A stretch of 9,463 nucleotides of DNA. Origin: Candidatus Hecatellales archaeon B24. GTDB taxonomy: Archaea > Thermoproteota > Bathyarchaeia > Hecatellales > Hecatellaceae. The notes under the pieces were generated by a model. The model saw only the letters and a program-made list of their open reading frames with translations, made no database searches and was not told the origin of the DNA. The stretch covers positions 11,820-21,282 of the forward strand of contig LUCC01000016.1 of the NCBI GenBank assembly GCA_001593855.1, read 5' to 3'. Within the stretch, counting starts at the first letter, position 1. Each line of letters begins with the position of its first letter. The translations under genes and the position numbers were made by a program. This document shows, in pieces, positions 1-6,724 of the stretch.

Positions 1-654
1 GGAAGCAGGGTTGCTGTAACCAGAGAGCTGCTTAAAACGTTGGAGGAAGAAGAGGTTGAAGCCGTGTTAGGCCACGAGCTGGGCCACCTGAAGCATAGGG
101 ACGTGCAGATTATGATGTTTGCCTCCGTGCTTCCGGCTATCTTCTACTTCCTCGGCTACTCGCTTATCCTTTCAGGGTATTTCGGAGGCTACAGGCGTGA
201 GGGGGGAGGCGGGGTATCCTTCCTGATAGGGCTTGGAAGCCTTGCCGTATACTGGATTTTATCCTTGTTCGTGCTCGCCTTAAGCCGTTACAGGGAATAC
301 TATGCTGACAGGGCAAGCGTGTCCATTGTGGATGATGGAGCTAGGAAGCTTTCAGAGGGCCTAGCCAAAATAGTTTACCATACTGGGAAAGCCAAACGGA
401 GGCTTAAAAGTGAGGGGGGAGCCCTAAACACCTTTAGAACGCTTTTCATTTCTGACCCTGGACGCGCCGAAAGGGACCTAACAGCACTGGGAGCCTTCGG
501 CTTCCACCGGTACACCTCCGACCAGGCCCTAGTCCGCGAGATTCTCTCGAGGAAGCTTACCTTCGCTGACAGGCTGGCTGAAATCTTTTCAACCCACCCC
601 AACATTGTTAAAAGGCTTAAGGTTCTTCAGGAGCTAGCTGGGAAGCCTGCCTAA
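1..654 (+). CDS. htpX: HtpX-type membrane zinc metalloprotease, N-terminus missing
   Basis: Peptidase family M48B protease, which degrades damaged or misfolded membrane proteins with the active site on the cytoplasmic face. The reading frame is open from base 1, and the first residues (VAVTRELL) already match the family, so the gene begins outside the window; 217 residues are visible. The zinc motif HELGH lies at visible residues 25-29, followed by KHRD. A third zinc ligand is probably Glu99 in REYYADR. Two hydrophobic segments, about residues 38-58 and 74-94, lie between these motifs, as is usual in HtpX. The C-terminal STHPN resembles the THPP motif of the family. The stop TAA at 652-654 is followed closely by the next gene, but a TATA-like box between them suggests that gene is transcribed separately. 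The family assignment is firm; the physiological substrate is unknown. Confidence 0.93.
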   Translation, partial: GSRVAVTRELLKTLEEEEVEAVLGHELGHLKHRDVQIMMFASVLPAIFYFLGYSLILSGYFGGYRREGGGGVSFLIGLGSLAVYWILSLFVLALSRYREYYADRASVSIVDDGARKLSEGLAKIVYHTGKAKRRLKSEGGALNTFRTLFISDPGRAERDLTALGAFGFHRYTSDQALVREILSRKLTFADRLAEIFSTHPNIVKRLKVLQELAGKPA

Positions 655-655
655 G

Positions 656-663
656 TTTTATAT
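656..663 (+). promoter_or_regulatory. TATA box for the PurP-like gene
   Basis: TTTTATAT lies directly after the htpX stop codon. Archaeal transcription normally begins about 22-27 bases downstream, near 686, just ahead of the AAAGGTG ribosome binding site at 688-694. This spacing fits a start codon at 704 and argues against the upstream in-frame ATG at 662, which overlaps the box. Confidence 0.5.
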
Positions 664-703
664 GGTTAAAGCAGCCCCTAAAATCCTAAAGGTGTTAGCC
701 CGT

Positions 704-2071
704 ATGATAAGCCTTGAAGAAATGAGGGAAATGGCCCGACGCTACAAGAACCCTTTAGGTGTAGTTCTCGGCTCCCATTCGGCTTTAGACGCCATGGCAG
801 GCCTGAGAAACTTCGGAATTCAAGGTTTAATCTACACGACGAAGGGTAGAGCCCAGATATATCTTAGAGAGCCAAGGGTAGGAGTTCCAGCTGAGGAAAT
901 CGAAGACCTAGCCTACACCGTTAAACGGGACCTAGCAGTCTCCACGGACATCAAAGATTTGGCTAGGAGAAGAAGCCAGTGGAAGGAAGCCATCCTAATC
1001 CTCGACCGGTACGAGGAAATCCTTAAACCGGAAAACCTTGACGTGCTCGCAGAAATGGATGGAATTCAGATTCCGAACAGGGCTTTCTCCGTTTACGTTG
1101 GAGGTTTAGGTGCCACCCGCATCGAGAAAGAATTCCGCCTGCCTATCCTAGGCTCACGGAACCTGCTTAAAATAGAGGATAGAGAAGTTGTTGAGCGTAA
1201 CTACTACTGGTATCTGGAGCAAGCCGGCATCCCCCACCCCAAAGAGTTCCGCTATGAGGTCGTCGAGGGCGGAATAAAGTTCAGCAAGCCTGTGGAGCAG
1301 CCTCTCGTGCTTAAGGTTCCCCATGCCGCTAGAAGGCTTGAAAGAGGCTTCATTTTCGCTGCTAACAGCCAGTCGCTGGAGGAAAAGGTGAAAGCTGAAC
1401 TTGCCTCCGGAAGCATCCTAATGGAAGACTTGAGGGAGGGAAGAGCTGAAGAATACATTCCAGGCGTAACAGCCAACTTCAACTTCTTCTATTCACCCCT
1501 GCTGGCTGAAGAGGACTGGGGTGAAGTGGAAAAGTTTGAGCCCAAGTGGAAGCTTGCCAACGAGTTCCTGTCCATAGATGAACGGCGGGAAACCACTCAC
1601 GACGGGATTTTACGCATGCTGGCATCCGAACAGCTTAAAGTGGACTGGAGCAAAACGCCTTACCCGGTGAGCTTCGAGGTTACAGCCCACTCCATGATAA
1701 GCCTTCGAGAGTCCATTCTGAGGAAGATTTATCCGCTGGCAGACAGTTTCGTGGAGGCAACGCAGAAGCTTGACCCTCCAGGGATGATAGGTGCCTACTG
1801 TGTTCAAACCCTGATAACCTTTGAAAGGCAGGTCTACGTGGATGCTGTATCCCAGGGAGTATACGATGCAGCCGGTAAAGCCCTCTACGACTTCGCCCCC
1901 AAGGTTCAAGACATGGCGGTGAGGCATGGAGGAGGAACCAACGTCCACCAGGCCATAGGCTCCCAGTATGCCAACGCCAAGTATAAGCGGCCTCTAAGTA
2001 CAGGGGACAGGATAGCCCTGGAAATTGTGAGAGCCAAAAAACTCGGCAAACTTGACAAGATAGTAACCTAA
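704..2071 (+). CDS. PurP-like ATP-grasp ligase (formate-AICAR ligase family)
   Basis: Member of the archaeal PurP family, which uses ATP and formate to convert AICAR to FAICAR in purine synthesis. Matching segments are GSHSALD (residues 23-29, the N-terminal substrate-binding motif), IPNRAFSVYVG, LPILGSRNLL, the ATP-grasp stretch LVLKVPHA, EEYIPGVTANFNFFYSPL, the ERRETTHDG segment, PPGMIGAYCVQT and GGGTN near residue 409. I chose ATG 704 because AAAGGTG sits 9 bases upstream and family members start near this point; an in-frame ATG at 662 would add 14 residues. At 455 residues it is clearly longer than typical PurP (about 330-360), with extra sequence between the QT segment and GGGTN. Archaea often carry several PurP paralogs and not all are shown to make FAICAR, so I leave the symbol empty. 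No other purine gene is nearby. Confidence 0.82.
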   Translation: MISLEEMREMARRYKNPLGVVLGSHSALDAMAGLRNFGIQGLIYTTKGRAQIYLREPRVGVPAEEIEDLAYTVKRDLAVSTDIKDLARRRSQWKEAILILDRYEEILKPENLDVLAEMDGIQIPNRAFSVYVGGLGATRIEKEFRLPILGSRNLLKIEDREVVERNYYWYLEQAGIPHPKEFRYEVVEGGIKFSKPVEQPLVLKVPHAARRLERGFIFAANSQSLEEKVKAELASGSILMEDLREGRAEEYIPGVTANFNFFYSPLLAEEDWGEVEKFEPKWKLANEFLSIDERRETTHDGILRMLASEQLKVDWSKTPYPVSFEVTAHSMISLRESILRKIYPLADSFVEATQKLDPPGMIGAYCVQTLITFERQVYVDAVSQGVYDAAGKALYDFAPKVQDMAVRHGGGTNVHQAIGSQYANAKYKRPLSTGDRIALEIVRAKKLGKLDKIVT

Positions 2072-2080
2072 ATGCCTGCG

Positions 2081-2347
2081 TTATACCGTTGCTCTTCCAC
2101 CCTTCACTTGCCTTTCTAAGGCTGCAGTGTAAGCCCGGTAGCTGGACAGGAGTTTGCCCACGGTTGACAGGAGAATAGACTCTGCCACGCGAAGCCTTCC
2201 AAGCAGCTCCCACTTCTTGGCTTCAGAGGTCTCCCTCTCCATTTCCATTATAATCTGCTTCATTTTTTCGAAGGCTTCAGTGGCATCTTTCTCGCGGATG
2301 AGAACCAGCCTTTTAAGCTCTTCAACACCCATTTTTTCAGCTTCCAT
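2081..2347 (-). CDS. Small helical protein of unknown function
   Basis: I do not recognise this family. The 88-residue product is charged and predicted by eye to be mainly alpha-helical: KDATEAFEKMKQIIMEMERE has heptad-like spacing of hydrophobics, followed by AKKWELLGRLRVAESILL, which looks like a second amphipathic helix; a helical hairpin or coiled-coil dimer is plausible. It has no signal peptide, membrane segment or cysteine motif. ATG 2347 is preferred because GAGGGA lies at the right distance upstream and a TATA-like GATATACA lies further up; an ATG at 2392 would give 103 residues but lacks a well-placed ribosome binding site. It converges on the PurP-like gene, with 9 bases between the stops. 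A plus-strand frame across 2154-2441 overlaps it, but that frame has Ser/Ile-rich low-quality sequence and this strand has the better protein character. Confidence 0.55.
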   Translation of the reverse strand: MEAEKMGVEELKRLVLIREKDATEAFEKMKQIIMEMERETSEAKKWELLGRLRVAESILLSTVGKLLSSYRAYTAALERQVKGGRATV

Positions 2348-2456
2348 GGGAGCTTCCCTCGAAACCCTATTAACTTGTATATCAGATTCCATAGATAATA
2401 AAACTCTGCCCCCGCCTCCTGGCAGCGGCGAAAAGAGATAAGGGCAGCTTAAGAAT

Positions 2457-2465
2457 GGTATAAAG
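2457..2465. promoter_or_regulatory. TATA-like box between divergent genes
   Basis: GGTATAAAG reads as a TATA element on both strands (CTTTATACC on the minus strand). It lies about 65-70 bases from the moeA start at 2530 and a similar distance from the alternative start 2392 of the minus-strand gene, so either or both could use it. The spacing would leave a leader of about 40 bases on each side. Confidence 0.35.
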
Positions 2466-2495
2466 TAGCCTCTGCACGTAATAATTTAGATAGAA

Positions 2496-2510
2496 AGCTT
2501 TCCTAAAGCT
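2496..2510 (+). repeat. Perfect 6-bp inverted repeat in the moeA leader
   Basis: AGCTTT and AAAGCT are separated by CCT and lie immediately before the ribosome binding site region (AAAGGTGATGGTGA) of the first moeA. In RNA it could form a short hairpin; in DNA it could be a dyad operator. A 6-bp dyad can arise by chance. Confidence 0.3.
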
Positions 2511-2529
2511 GAAAGGTGATGGTGAACCC

Positions 2530-3810
2530 TTGAAAAATGTTAAGCTCAAAGGCTTCCGTCAGACCATACCGCTTGAAGAGGCTGTGGAAAAACTTGTCAG
2601 GGAAGCTTCCATACGGCCTCTGGAAGCTGAGGAAGTTCCATTGTTAGGGGCTTCTGGAAGGGTTCTTGCTGGGGATGTTTTTTCGCCTCTGAATGTTCCT
2701 CCTTTCGATAGGGCTGCCATGGACGGATACGCCGTAAAGGCAGAGGACACTCAGGGAGCCTCAGCTTCAAACCCTGTTCTCCTCAAGCTTTCAGGGGAAG
2801 CTGAAATAGGCTCTGAATACCGTGGCTCTGTAGGCCGTGGGGAAGCTGTCCAGGTTGGAACAGGCACCCCCATGCCGGAAGGCGCAAACTCCGTTTTAAT
2901 GTTTGAATATTCCAGGCTTCTTGAGGATGGAAAGACGGTTGAAGCCTATAAGCCTCTAGCTCCGGGAGAAAACGTGGCTAAGGCTGGAGAAGACGTGAAG
3001 GCTGGAGAGAAAATTCTGCTGGAAGGCCGGGTTCTTCTCCCCCCAGACGTAGCTATGCTGGCGGCTATAGGCTTGAGCAGGGTTAAGGTTAGAGTTAAAC
3101 CCAGGGTTGCTGTGCTGTCCGTTGGAGGCGAGCTGGTAGAACCTGAAGCCGAAGCAGCTTCCGGCAAAATCCGTGATTCTAACAGGTATTTCCTTCTTTC
3201 AGCCCTTCAAAGGCTTGGATGCACCCCTTTAGACCTTGGGATAGCCCCTGACGAGGCTGAGGAGATTGGAAGCAGGATTTCCGGGGTGATGAGGGAAGCC
3301 CACCTTTATATTCTGTGTGGAGGCTCCTCTGTTGGAGGCAGAGACGTCACTCTCGACGCCTTGAAGGGTTTAGAAGGGTTCCGCCTTCTGTTCCACGGAG
3401 TTTCCATCAGGCCTGGAAGGCCTCTGGCAGCTGGAATATTGAAGGGCAAACCTGTTATAATGCTTCCGGGATATCCAGCTGCAACCATGCTTACCTTCCA
3501 TGTTTTCGCCAGGAGAATTCTAAGTTTAATGCTTGGTGTGAAGGCTGCTGGGCTTAGGGTTGAAGGAAAGCTTACGAGGCGTATAGCTTCCCAGCCTGGA
3601 ATCTTAGACCTTGTCAGGGTTAAGGTTCGCAGGGGTGAAGATGGCGTAAGGCTTATCGAGCCCTTGAGAACTGCGGGGGCAGGCGTTATTTCATCCGTGG
3701 TTAAAGCCGACGGGCTGCTTCTGGTTCCGGAGCCCCTTGAAGGCTACGAGCAGGATGAAACTGTTGAGGTAGAACTCTTCCGCAGCCCGTGGGAGGGAGT
3801 GAATGGTTGA
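2530..3810 (+). CDS. moeA: MoeA, molybdopterin molybdenumtransferase (first paralog)
   Basis: MoeA inserts molybdenum (or tungsten in many archaea) into adenylylated molybdopterin, the last general step of molybdenum cofactor synthesis in the cytoplasm. The 426-residue length is normal. Visible motifs are PPFDRAAMDGYA with the conserved aspartate at residue 65, PMPEGANSV, PGENVAKAGEDV, the MoCF-binding domain with SVGGELVEP, CGGSSVGGRDVT (aspartate at 272), FHGVSIRPGRP and LPGYPAATM, and a C-terminal beta-barrel domain. The start is TTG 2530: no ATG or GTG in this frame precedes the conserved region, and GGTGA lies 4 bases upstream. Its stop overlaps the preferred start of the next moeA (TTGA), so the two are likely co-transcribed and translationally coupled. 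A 95-bp tract at 2656-2750 is almost identical to the second copy. Which metal each paralog handles cannot be read from the sequence. Confidence 0.93.
   Translation: MKNVKLKGFRQTIPLEEAVEKLVREASIRPLEAEEVPLLGASGRVLAGDVFSPLNVPPFDRAAMDGYAVKAEDTQGASASNPVLLKLSGEAEIGSEYRGSVGRGEAVQVGTGTPMPEGANSVLMFEYSRLLEDGKTVEAYKPLAPGENVAKAGEDVKAGEKILLEGRVLLPPDVAMLAAIGLSRVKVRVKPRVAVLSVGGELVEPEAEAASGKIRDSNRYFLLSALQRLGCTPLDLGIAPDEAEEIGSRISGVMREAHLYILCGGSSVGGRDVTLDALKGLEGFRLLFHGVSIRPGRPLAAGILKGKPVIMLPGYPAATMLTFHVFARRILSLMLGVKAAGLRVEGKLTRRIASQPGILDLVRVKVRRGEDGVRLIEPLRTAGAGVISSVVKADGLLLVPEPLEGYEQDETVEVELFRSPWEGVNG
2656..2750 (+). repeat. 95-bp near-identical tract, copy 1 (in first moeA)
   Basis: Matches 3924-4018 at 94 of 95 bases, in the same codon frame. 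The only difference is G at 2685 against T at 3953. It encodes the segment from GRVLAGDVF through AMDGYAVKAED. Identity drops sharply at both edges. Confidence 0.95.
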
Positions 3811-5780
3811 AGCGTAGGGTTTTCAGAAGGCTGGTAACCGTTGAGGAAGCCTCTAGAAGGCTGATGGAAGCCTTCAAACCCAAGCCTTTAGGCGTGGAAA
3901 GGGTTCCGCTGGAGAAGGCGTTAGGAAGGGTTCTTGCTGGGGATGTTTTTTCTCCTCTGAATGTTCCTCCTTTCGATAGGGCTGCCATGGACGGATACGC
4001 CGTAAAGGCAGAGGACACCTTCGGGGCTGGAGAAGGAAACCCTGTAAGGCTGACCTTGACAGGCCGGGTTGAAGCTGGAGAAGCGCCGAAAACCGCTGTT
4101 GGAAAAAGGGAAGCCGTAGAAGTGGCCACTGGAGCCCCGCTACCACCAGGAGCCGACGCAGTAATCCCTATCGAATACACCAGCCTTGAAGGTGGAATCG
4201 TTAAAGCCTACAGGGCTGTACATCCCGGCGAAAACGTGGCTTCAGCAGGGTCAGACCTCACAGTGGGAGAACACTCTCTCCGTGGGGGAAGCCTTCTGAC
4301 ACCCAGGGAAATAGGTGTTCTAGCAGCTCTGGGAATAGCGGAGGCATCCTGCTACGTTAAGCCTAAAGTTTACGTTGCCTCCACAGGGAGAGAGCTAGAA
4401 GAACCCGGCAGCCCTCTAACCTACGGCAAAATATACGACGTAAACAGTTACAGTCTGATGGCAGCCATAGCAGAGGCAGGATGCCGCCCTGTAAGTTTAG
4501 GCATAATCCCCGACGACGCTGAAAAACTTGAGGAGAAAATCTTAGAAGGCGTGAAAAAGGGCGATATGCTCCTGATTTCGGGGGGAACCTCCGCCGGGGC
4601 TGGAGACCTCCTGTACAGGGTGGCTGAAAGCCTGGGAGAAATCCTCTTCCACGGAGTTGCCATTAGACCTGGAAAGCCAACCCTAGCCGCAAAGGTTGAA
4701 GGCAAACCCGTCCTAGGCCTCCCAGGCTATCCAACTTCAGCCCTTATGGTCTTCCACAAGCTTTTCAGCCCCATTTTAAGAGCCATGGCAGGCTTACCAC
4801 CAGAAGCCTTTGAAAGCATGGTGGAGGCTAAAACAGGGGAGAAAATGTTTTCAGCCCAAGGACGCAGGGACTTTACACCAGTCCATCTAGTCGAAGCTGA
4901 AGGAGGCCTCCTAGCCTTTCAGGTGGAAGGAGGCTCTGGAGCTATAACCTCACTGGCTGACGCCGACGGCTTCCTAGAAATCCCTGAAAACCAGACGATT
5001 CTGGATGCTGGAGAACCTGTTAAAGTCAGGCTTTTCAGCATTAAACTGATGATTCCACACCTGGTAGTTGCTGGCAGCCCATGTCTTGGACTGGAAGCCC
5101 TCCTGAAGCTTCTGAAGAGAAAAAAGCCTTGGATAAACTTCAAAACAGTTGCCACTCTCCCCATGGGGGAGCTGTCAGCTCTAAAGAGGGGATTAGCCGA
5201 CCTGGCCAGCCTACACCTGTACGACTTGGAAGAGAAGCAGTATAACATTCCCTTCATTAAACGTTACGGACTTGAGGGGAAAACAGCCTTATACAGGGGC
5301 TACCTCCGCAAGGTAGGCTTCCTCCTTCCTAAAGGAAACCCTAAAGGCTTCAGAGGAATTGAAGACCTGCTAAGGCCTGACATAACCTTTGTAAATCTTA
5401 GCAGAAAATTCGGGGTGAGAAACCTTTTAGACATGCAGTTAGAGAAGCTTGCTGGCGAGAAAGGGTTGAAGCCTGAAGAATTGGCTTTGAAAATTAAAGG
5501 GTACAGCTGGGAGGCTAGATCCCCCCAAGCAGTAGTTTCCATTATTCTCCATGGGAAAGCTGACGTAGGCCTAGGAGCGGAAGCCGTGGCAGGACTTCAC
5601 GGGTTAGGCTTTATTCCTTTAGCCGTGGAAAACTGCGATTTCGCTGTAAGGCTTGACAGGGTTGAAAAGCCAGCTGTTAAAGCCTTCCTTGAAATTCTTT
5701 CGTCAGAAGAGCTTAAGGAAGCCCTGAAAAAAGTGAGAGGACTTCAACCTACTCCTCAAACAGGGGAAAGAGTCTGCTAG
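3807..5780 (+). CDS. moeA: MoeA with C-terminal PBP-like domain (second paralog)
   Basis: Molybdopterin molybdenumtransferase fused to a LysR/periplasmic-binding-protein-like domain, an arrangement known in archaeal MoeA proteins. With the preferred TTG start it has 657 residues. The MoeA part covers about residues 1-411: AMDGYA with aspartate 62, PLPPGADAVIPIEY, PGENVASAGSD, ASTGRELEEPG, SGGTSAGAGD (aspartate 267), FHGVAIRPGKP and LPGYPTSA. The PBP-like part begins near MIPHLVVAGS (415) and contains LADLASLHLYD, YNIPFIKRYG, PKGNPKGFRGIEDLLRPD, and GKADVGLGAEAVAGLHGLGFIPL. I chose TTG 3807 because it overlaps the previous stop as TTGA, follows GGGAGGGAGTGA, and gives an N-terminus (MKRRVFRRL) that aligns with the first MoeA; GTG 3789 would add six residues. 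The attached domain may sense an oxyanion or help with metal choice, but this is inference. No signal peptide is visible, so it should be cytoplasmic. Confidence 0.93.
   Translation: MKRRVFRRLVTVEEASRRLMEAFKPKPLGVERVPLEKALGRVLAGDVFSPLNVPPFDRAAMDGYAVKAEDTFGAGEGNPVRLTLTGRVEAGEAPKTAVGKREAVEVATGAPLPPGADAVIPIEYTSLEGGIVKAYRAVHPGENVASAGSDLTVGEHSLRGGSLLTPREIGVLAALGIAEASCYVKPKVYVASTGRELEEPGSPLTYGKIYDVNSYSLMAAIAEAGCRPVSLGIIPDDAEKLEEKILEGVKKGDMLLISGGTSAGAGDLLYRVAESLGEILFHGVAIRPGKPTLAAKVEGKPVLGLPGYPTSALMVFHKLFSPILRAMAGLPPEAFESMVEAKTGEKMFSAQGRRDFTPVHLVEAEGGLLAFQVEGGSGAITSLADADGFLEIPENQTILDAGEPVKVRLFSIKLMIPHLVVAGSPCLGLEALLKLLKRKKPWINFKTVATLPMGELSALKRGLADLASLHLYDLEEKQYNIPFIKRYGLEGKTALYRGYLRKVGFLLPKGNPKGFRGIEDLLRPDITFVNLSRKFGVRNLLDMQLEKLAGEKGLKPEELALKIKGYSWEARSPQAVVSIILHGKADVGLGAEAVAGLHGLGFIPLAVENCDFAVRLDRVEKPAVKAFLEILSSEELKEALKKVRGLQPTPQTGERVC
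3924..4018 (+). repeat. 95-bp near-identical tract, copy 2 (in second moeA)
   Basis: Partner of 2656-2750, offset 1268 bases, one mismatch. See the finding on gene conversion. Confidence 0.95.
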
Positions 5781-5790
5781 CCCTAACAGA

Positions 5791-5804
5791 GGGAAAGGTT
5801 TCCC
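5791..5804. terminator. Short inverted repeat between convergent genes
   Basis: GGGAAAGGTTTCCC is self-complementary and fills most of the 24-base gap between the stops of moeA (5780) and the permease gene (5805). On the minus strand side it adjoins the permease's own stop, with CTTAAAA beyond. It may act as a two-way transcription end signal or a transcript-stabilising hairpin. Archaeal termination relies mainly on U-tracts, which are weak here. Confidence 0.3.
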
Positions 5805-6593
5805 TTAAAACACCCTTAAAGTTACCAACACTGCCAAGGCGAGCATGAGAATGCCGTAGAAGAATCTTAGTTTTTCCCTGCCAGCTTTTAAAGAGATTTT
5901 GGCGCCTAGTATTCCACCGATTAGACAGGCTATTCCAATCGAAGTTGCAGCCAGCCAGTCAACTTCTCTGGCCGCTGCCAGATGCCCCATGAGGCCGAAA
6001 AGAGCTGTTAGGAAAACCATGCCTGAAGAGGTGCCGACAGCGATCTCCATGGGAACCCCGCATAGCAAAACCATTATTGGAACCTTAAATACCCCTCCAG
6101 TAACTCCAACCATTCCAGCAAAGAATCCTATAAAACCCGTCATAGCGCAAGCTAGAGGAATGTTAACCACGTAATTTTCGTTTTTAAACTTTCTTCTCCA
6201 CGTAAACCTTCCACTTTTAAACCCTCCCCTTTTAAGCGGCTTAACCATGAGCACTCCTGCAAGTAAAACGATGGCGACCAGCGACAAATTTAAGAAATAC
6301 TCGTCAAAAAAGTTCGCGTAGTATCCTCCGATAAAGGCCATTACGTCTGTCGGAGGATCTATAATAGCAGCCAGCTTCCAGTCGAACTTTCCGCTCTTGA
6401 AAAAAATCGTGAAGGCAGACAAGGACGCTAAAGTTATCGCGAACAAGCTTACAACGCTAGCAGCCTTAATAGGGTAACCTCCTAAAACCAGCAGAGGAAC
6501 GTAAACCAGCCCTCCACCCAAACCAAACATAGAAAAAACAGAGGAAATCACAAAGAAGAAAATCGCGTAAACGAAAATATACGAGATAATCAT
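5805..6593 (-). CDS. TauE/SafE-family membrane permease
   Basis: Integral membrane protein of the TauE/SafE family, associated with export of sulfite or organosulfonates and in some members with other anions. The 262 residues contain about seven to eight hydrophobic segments arranged as two related halves: each half carries the family glycine-rich motif, FGLGGGLVYVPLLVL near residues 23-37 and GMVGVTGGVFKVPIMVL in the second half. A hydrophilic, basic loop (KPLKRGGFKSGRFTWRRKF) separates the halves and should be cytoplasmic. The length is usual for the family and ATG 6593 starts directly at the first membrane segment; the ribosome binding site is weak (GGAAAG, somewhat distant). It converges on the moeA pair and lies downstream of a small membrane protein gene on the same strand. 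The substrate cannot be read from the sequence. Confidence 0.88.
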   Translation of the reverse strand: MIISYIFVYAIFFFVISSVFSMFGLGGGLVYVPLLVLGGYPIKAASVVSLFAITLASLSAFTIFFKSGKFDWKLAAIIDPPTDVMAFIGGYYANFFDEYFLNLSLVAIVLLAGVLMVKPLKRGGFKSGRFTWRRKFKNENYVVNIPLACAMTGFIGFFAGMVGVTGGVFKVPIMVLLCGVPMEIAVGTSSGMVFLTALFGLMGHLAAAREVDWLAATSIGIACLIGGILGAKISLKAGREKLRFFYGILMLALAVLVTLRVF

Positions 6594-6618
6594 TACAAAG
6601 ATACTTTCCTTGCAAGAA

Positions 6619-6628
6619 GGATATAAGC
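6619..6628 (-). promoter_or_regulatory. Possible TATA box for the permease gene
   Basis: On the minus strand this reads AGCTTATATC, 26 bases or more ahead of ATG 6593. Transcription would begin close to the start codon, giving a very short or absent leader, which fits the weak ribosome binding site. Confidence 0.35.
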
Positions 6629-6724
6629 TTAAACCCCTCTTAATCCTTCATCGGAAGCGTGCAGGAAAGCCCTAGAGAGCTGGGGAGAACCGCAGCCTAA
6701 CCCTTAAACAGAAGAAAGAATTCT

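Noticed and set aside
1680..2213. Long minus-strand frame across the end of the PurP-like gene
   Set aside because: It lies opposite well-conserved PurP sequence and has a low-complexity, Arg/Ser/Leu-rich translation typical of antisense frames.
2154..2441. Plus-strand 95-codon frame opposite the small minus-strand gene
   Set aside because: The translation is Ser/Ile-rich with no convincing fold or ribosome binding site, whereas the minus strand gives a well-formed amphipathic helical protein with a placed GAGGGA. It is best explained as a shadow frame.
2511..2535. Possible C/D-box small RNA signal (GTGATGG with TGA nearby)
   Set aside because: The C box does not match RUGAUGA exactly, no D/C' pair at suitable spacing was seen, and the purine run is explained by the moeA ribosome binding site.
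2656..4018. The 95-bp repeat as a mobile element or attachment site
   Set aside because: Both copies are in-frame parts of homologous coding regions at equivalent positions, without terminal inverted repeats or an inserted cargo. Paralogy plus gene conversion explains them.
6594..6724. Search for a tRNA or other RNA gene in the gap between the two membrane genes
   Set aside because: No T-loop GTTCRANNC signature or cloverleaf pairing was found. Beyond a possible TATA box, nothing stands out in this gap.
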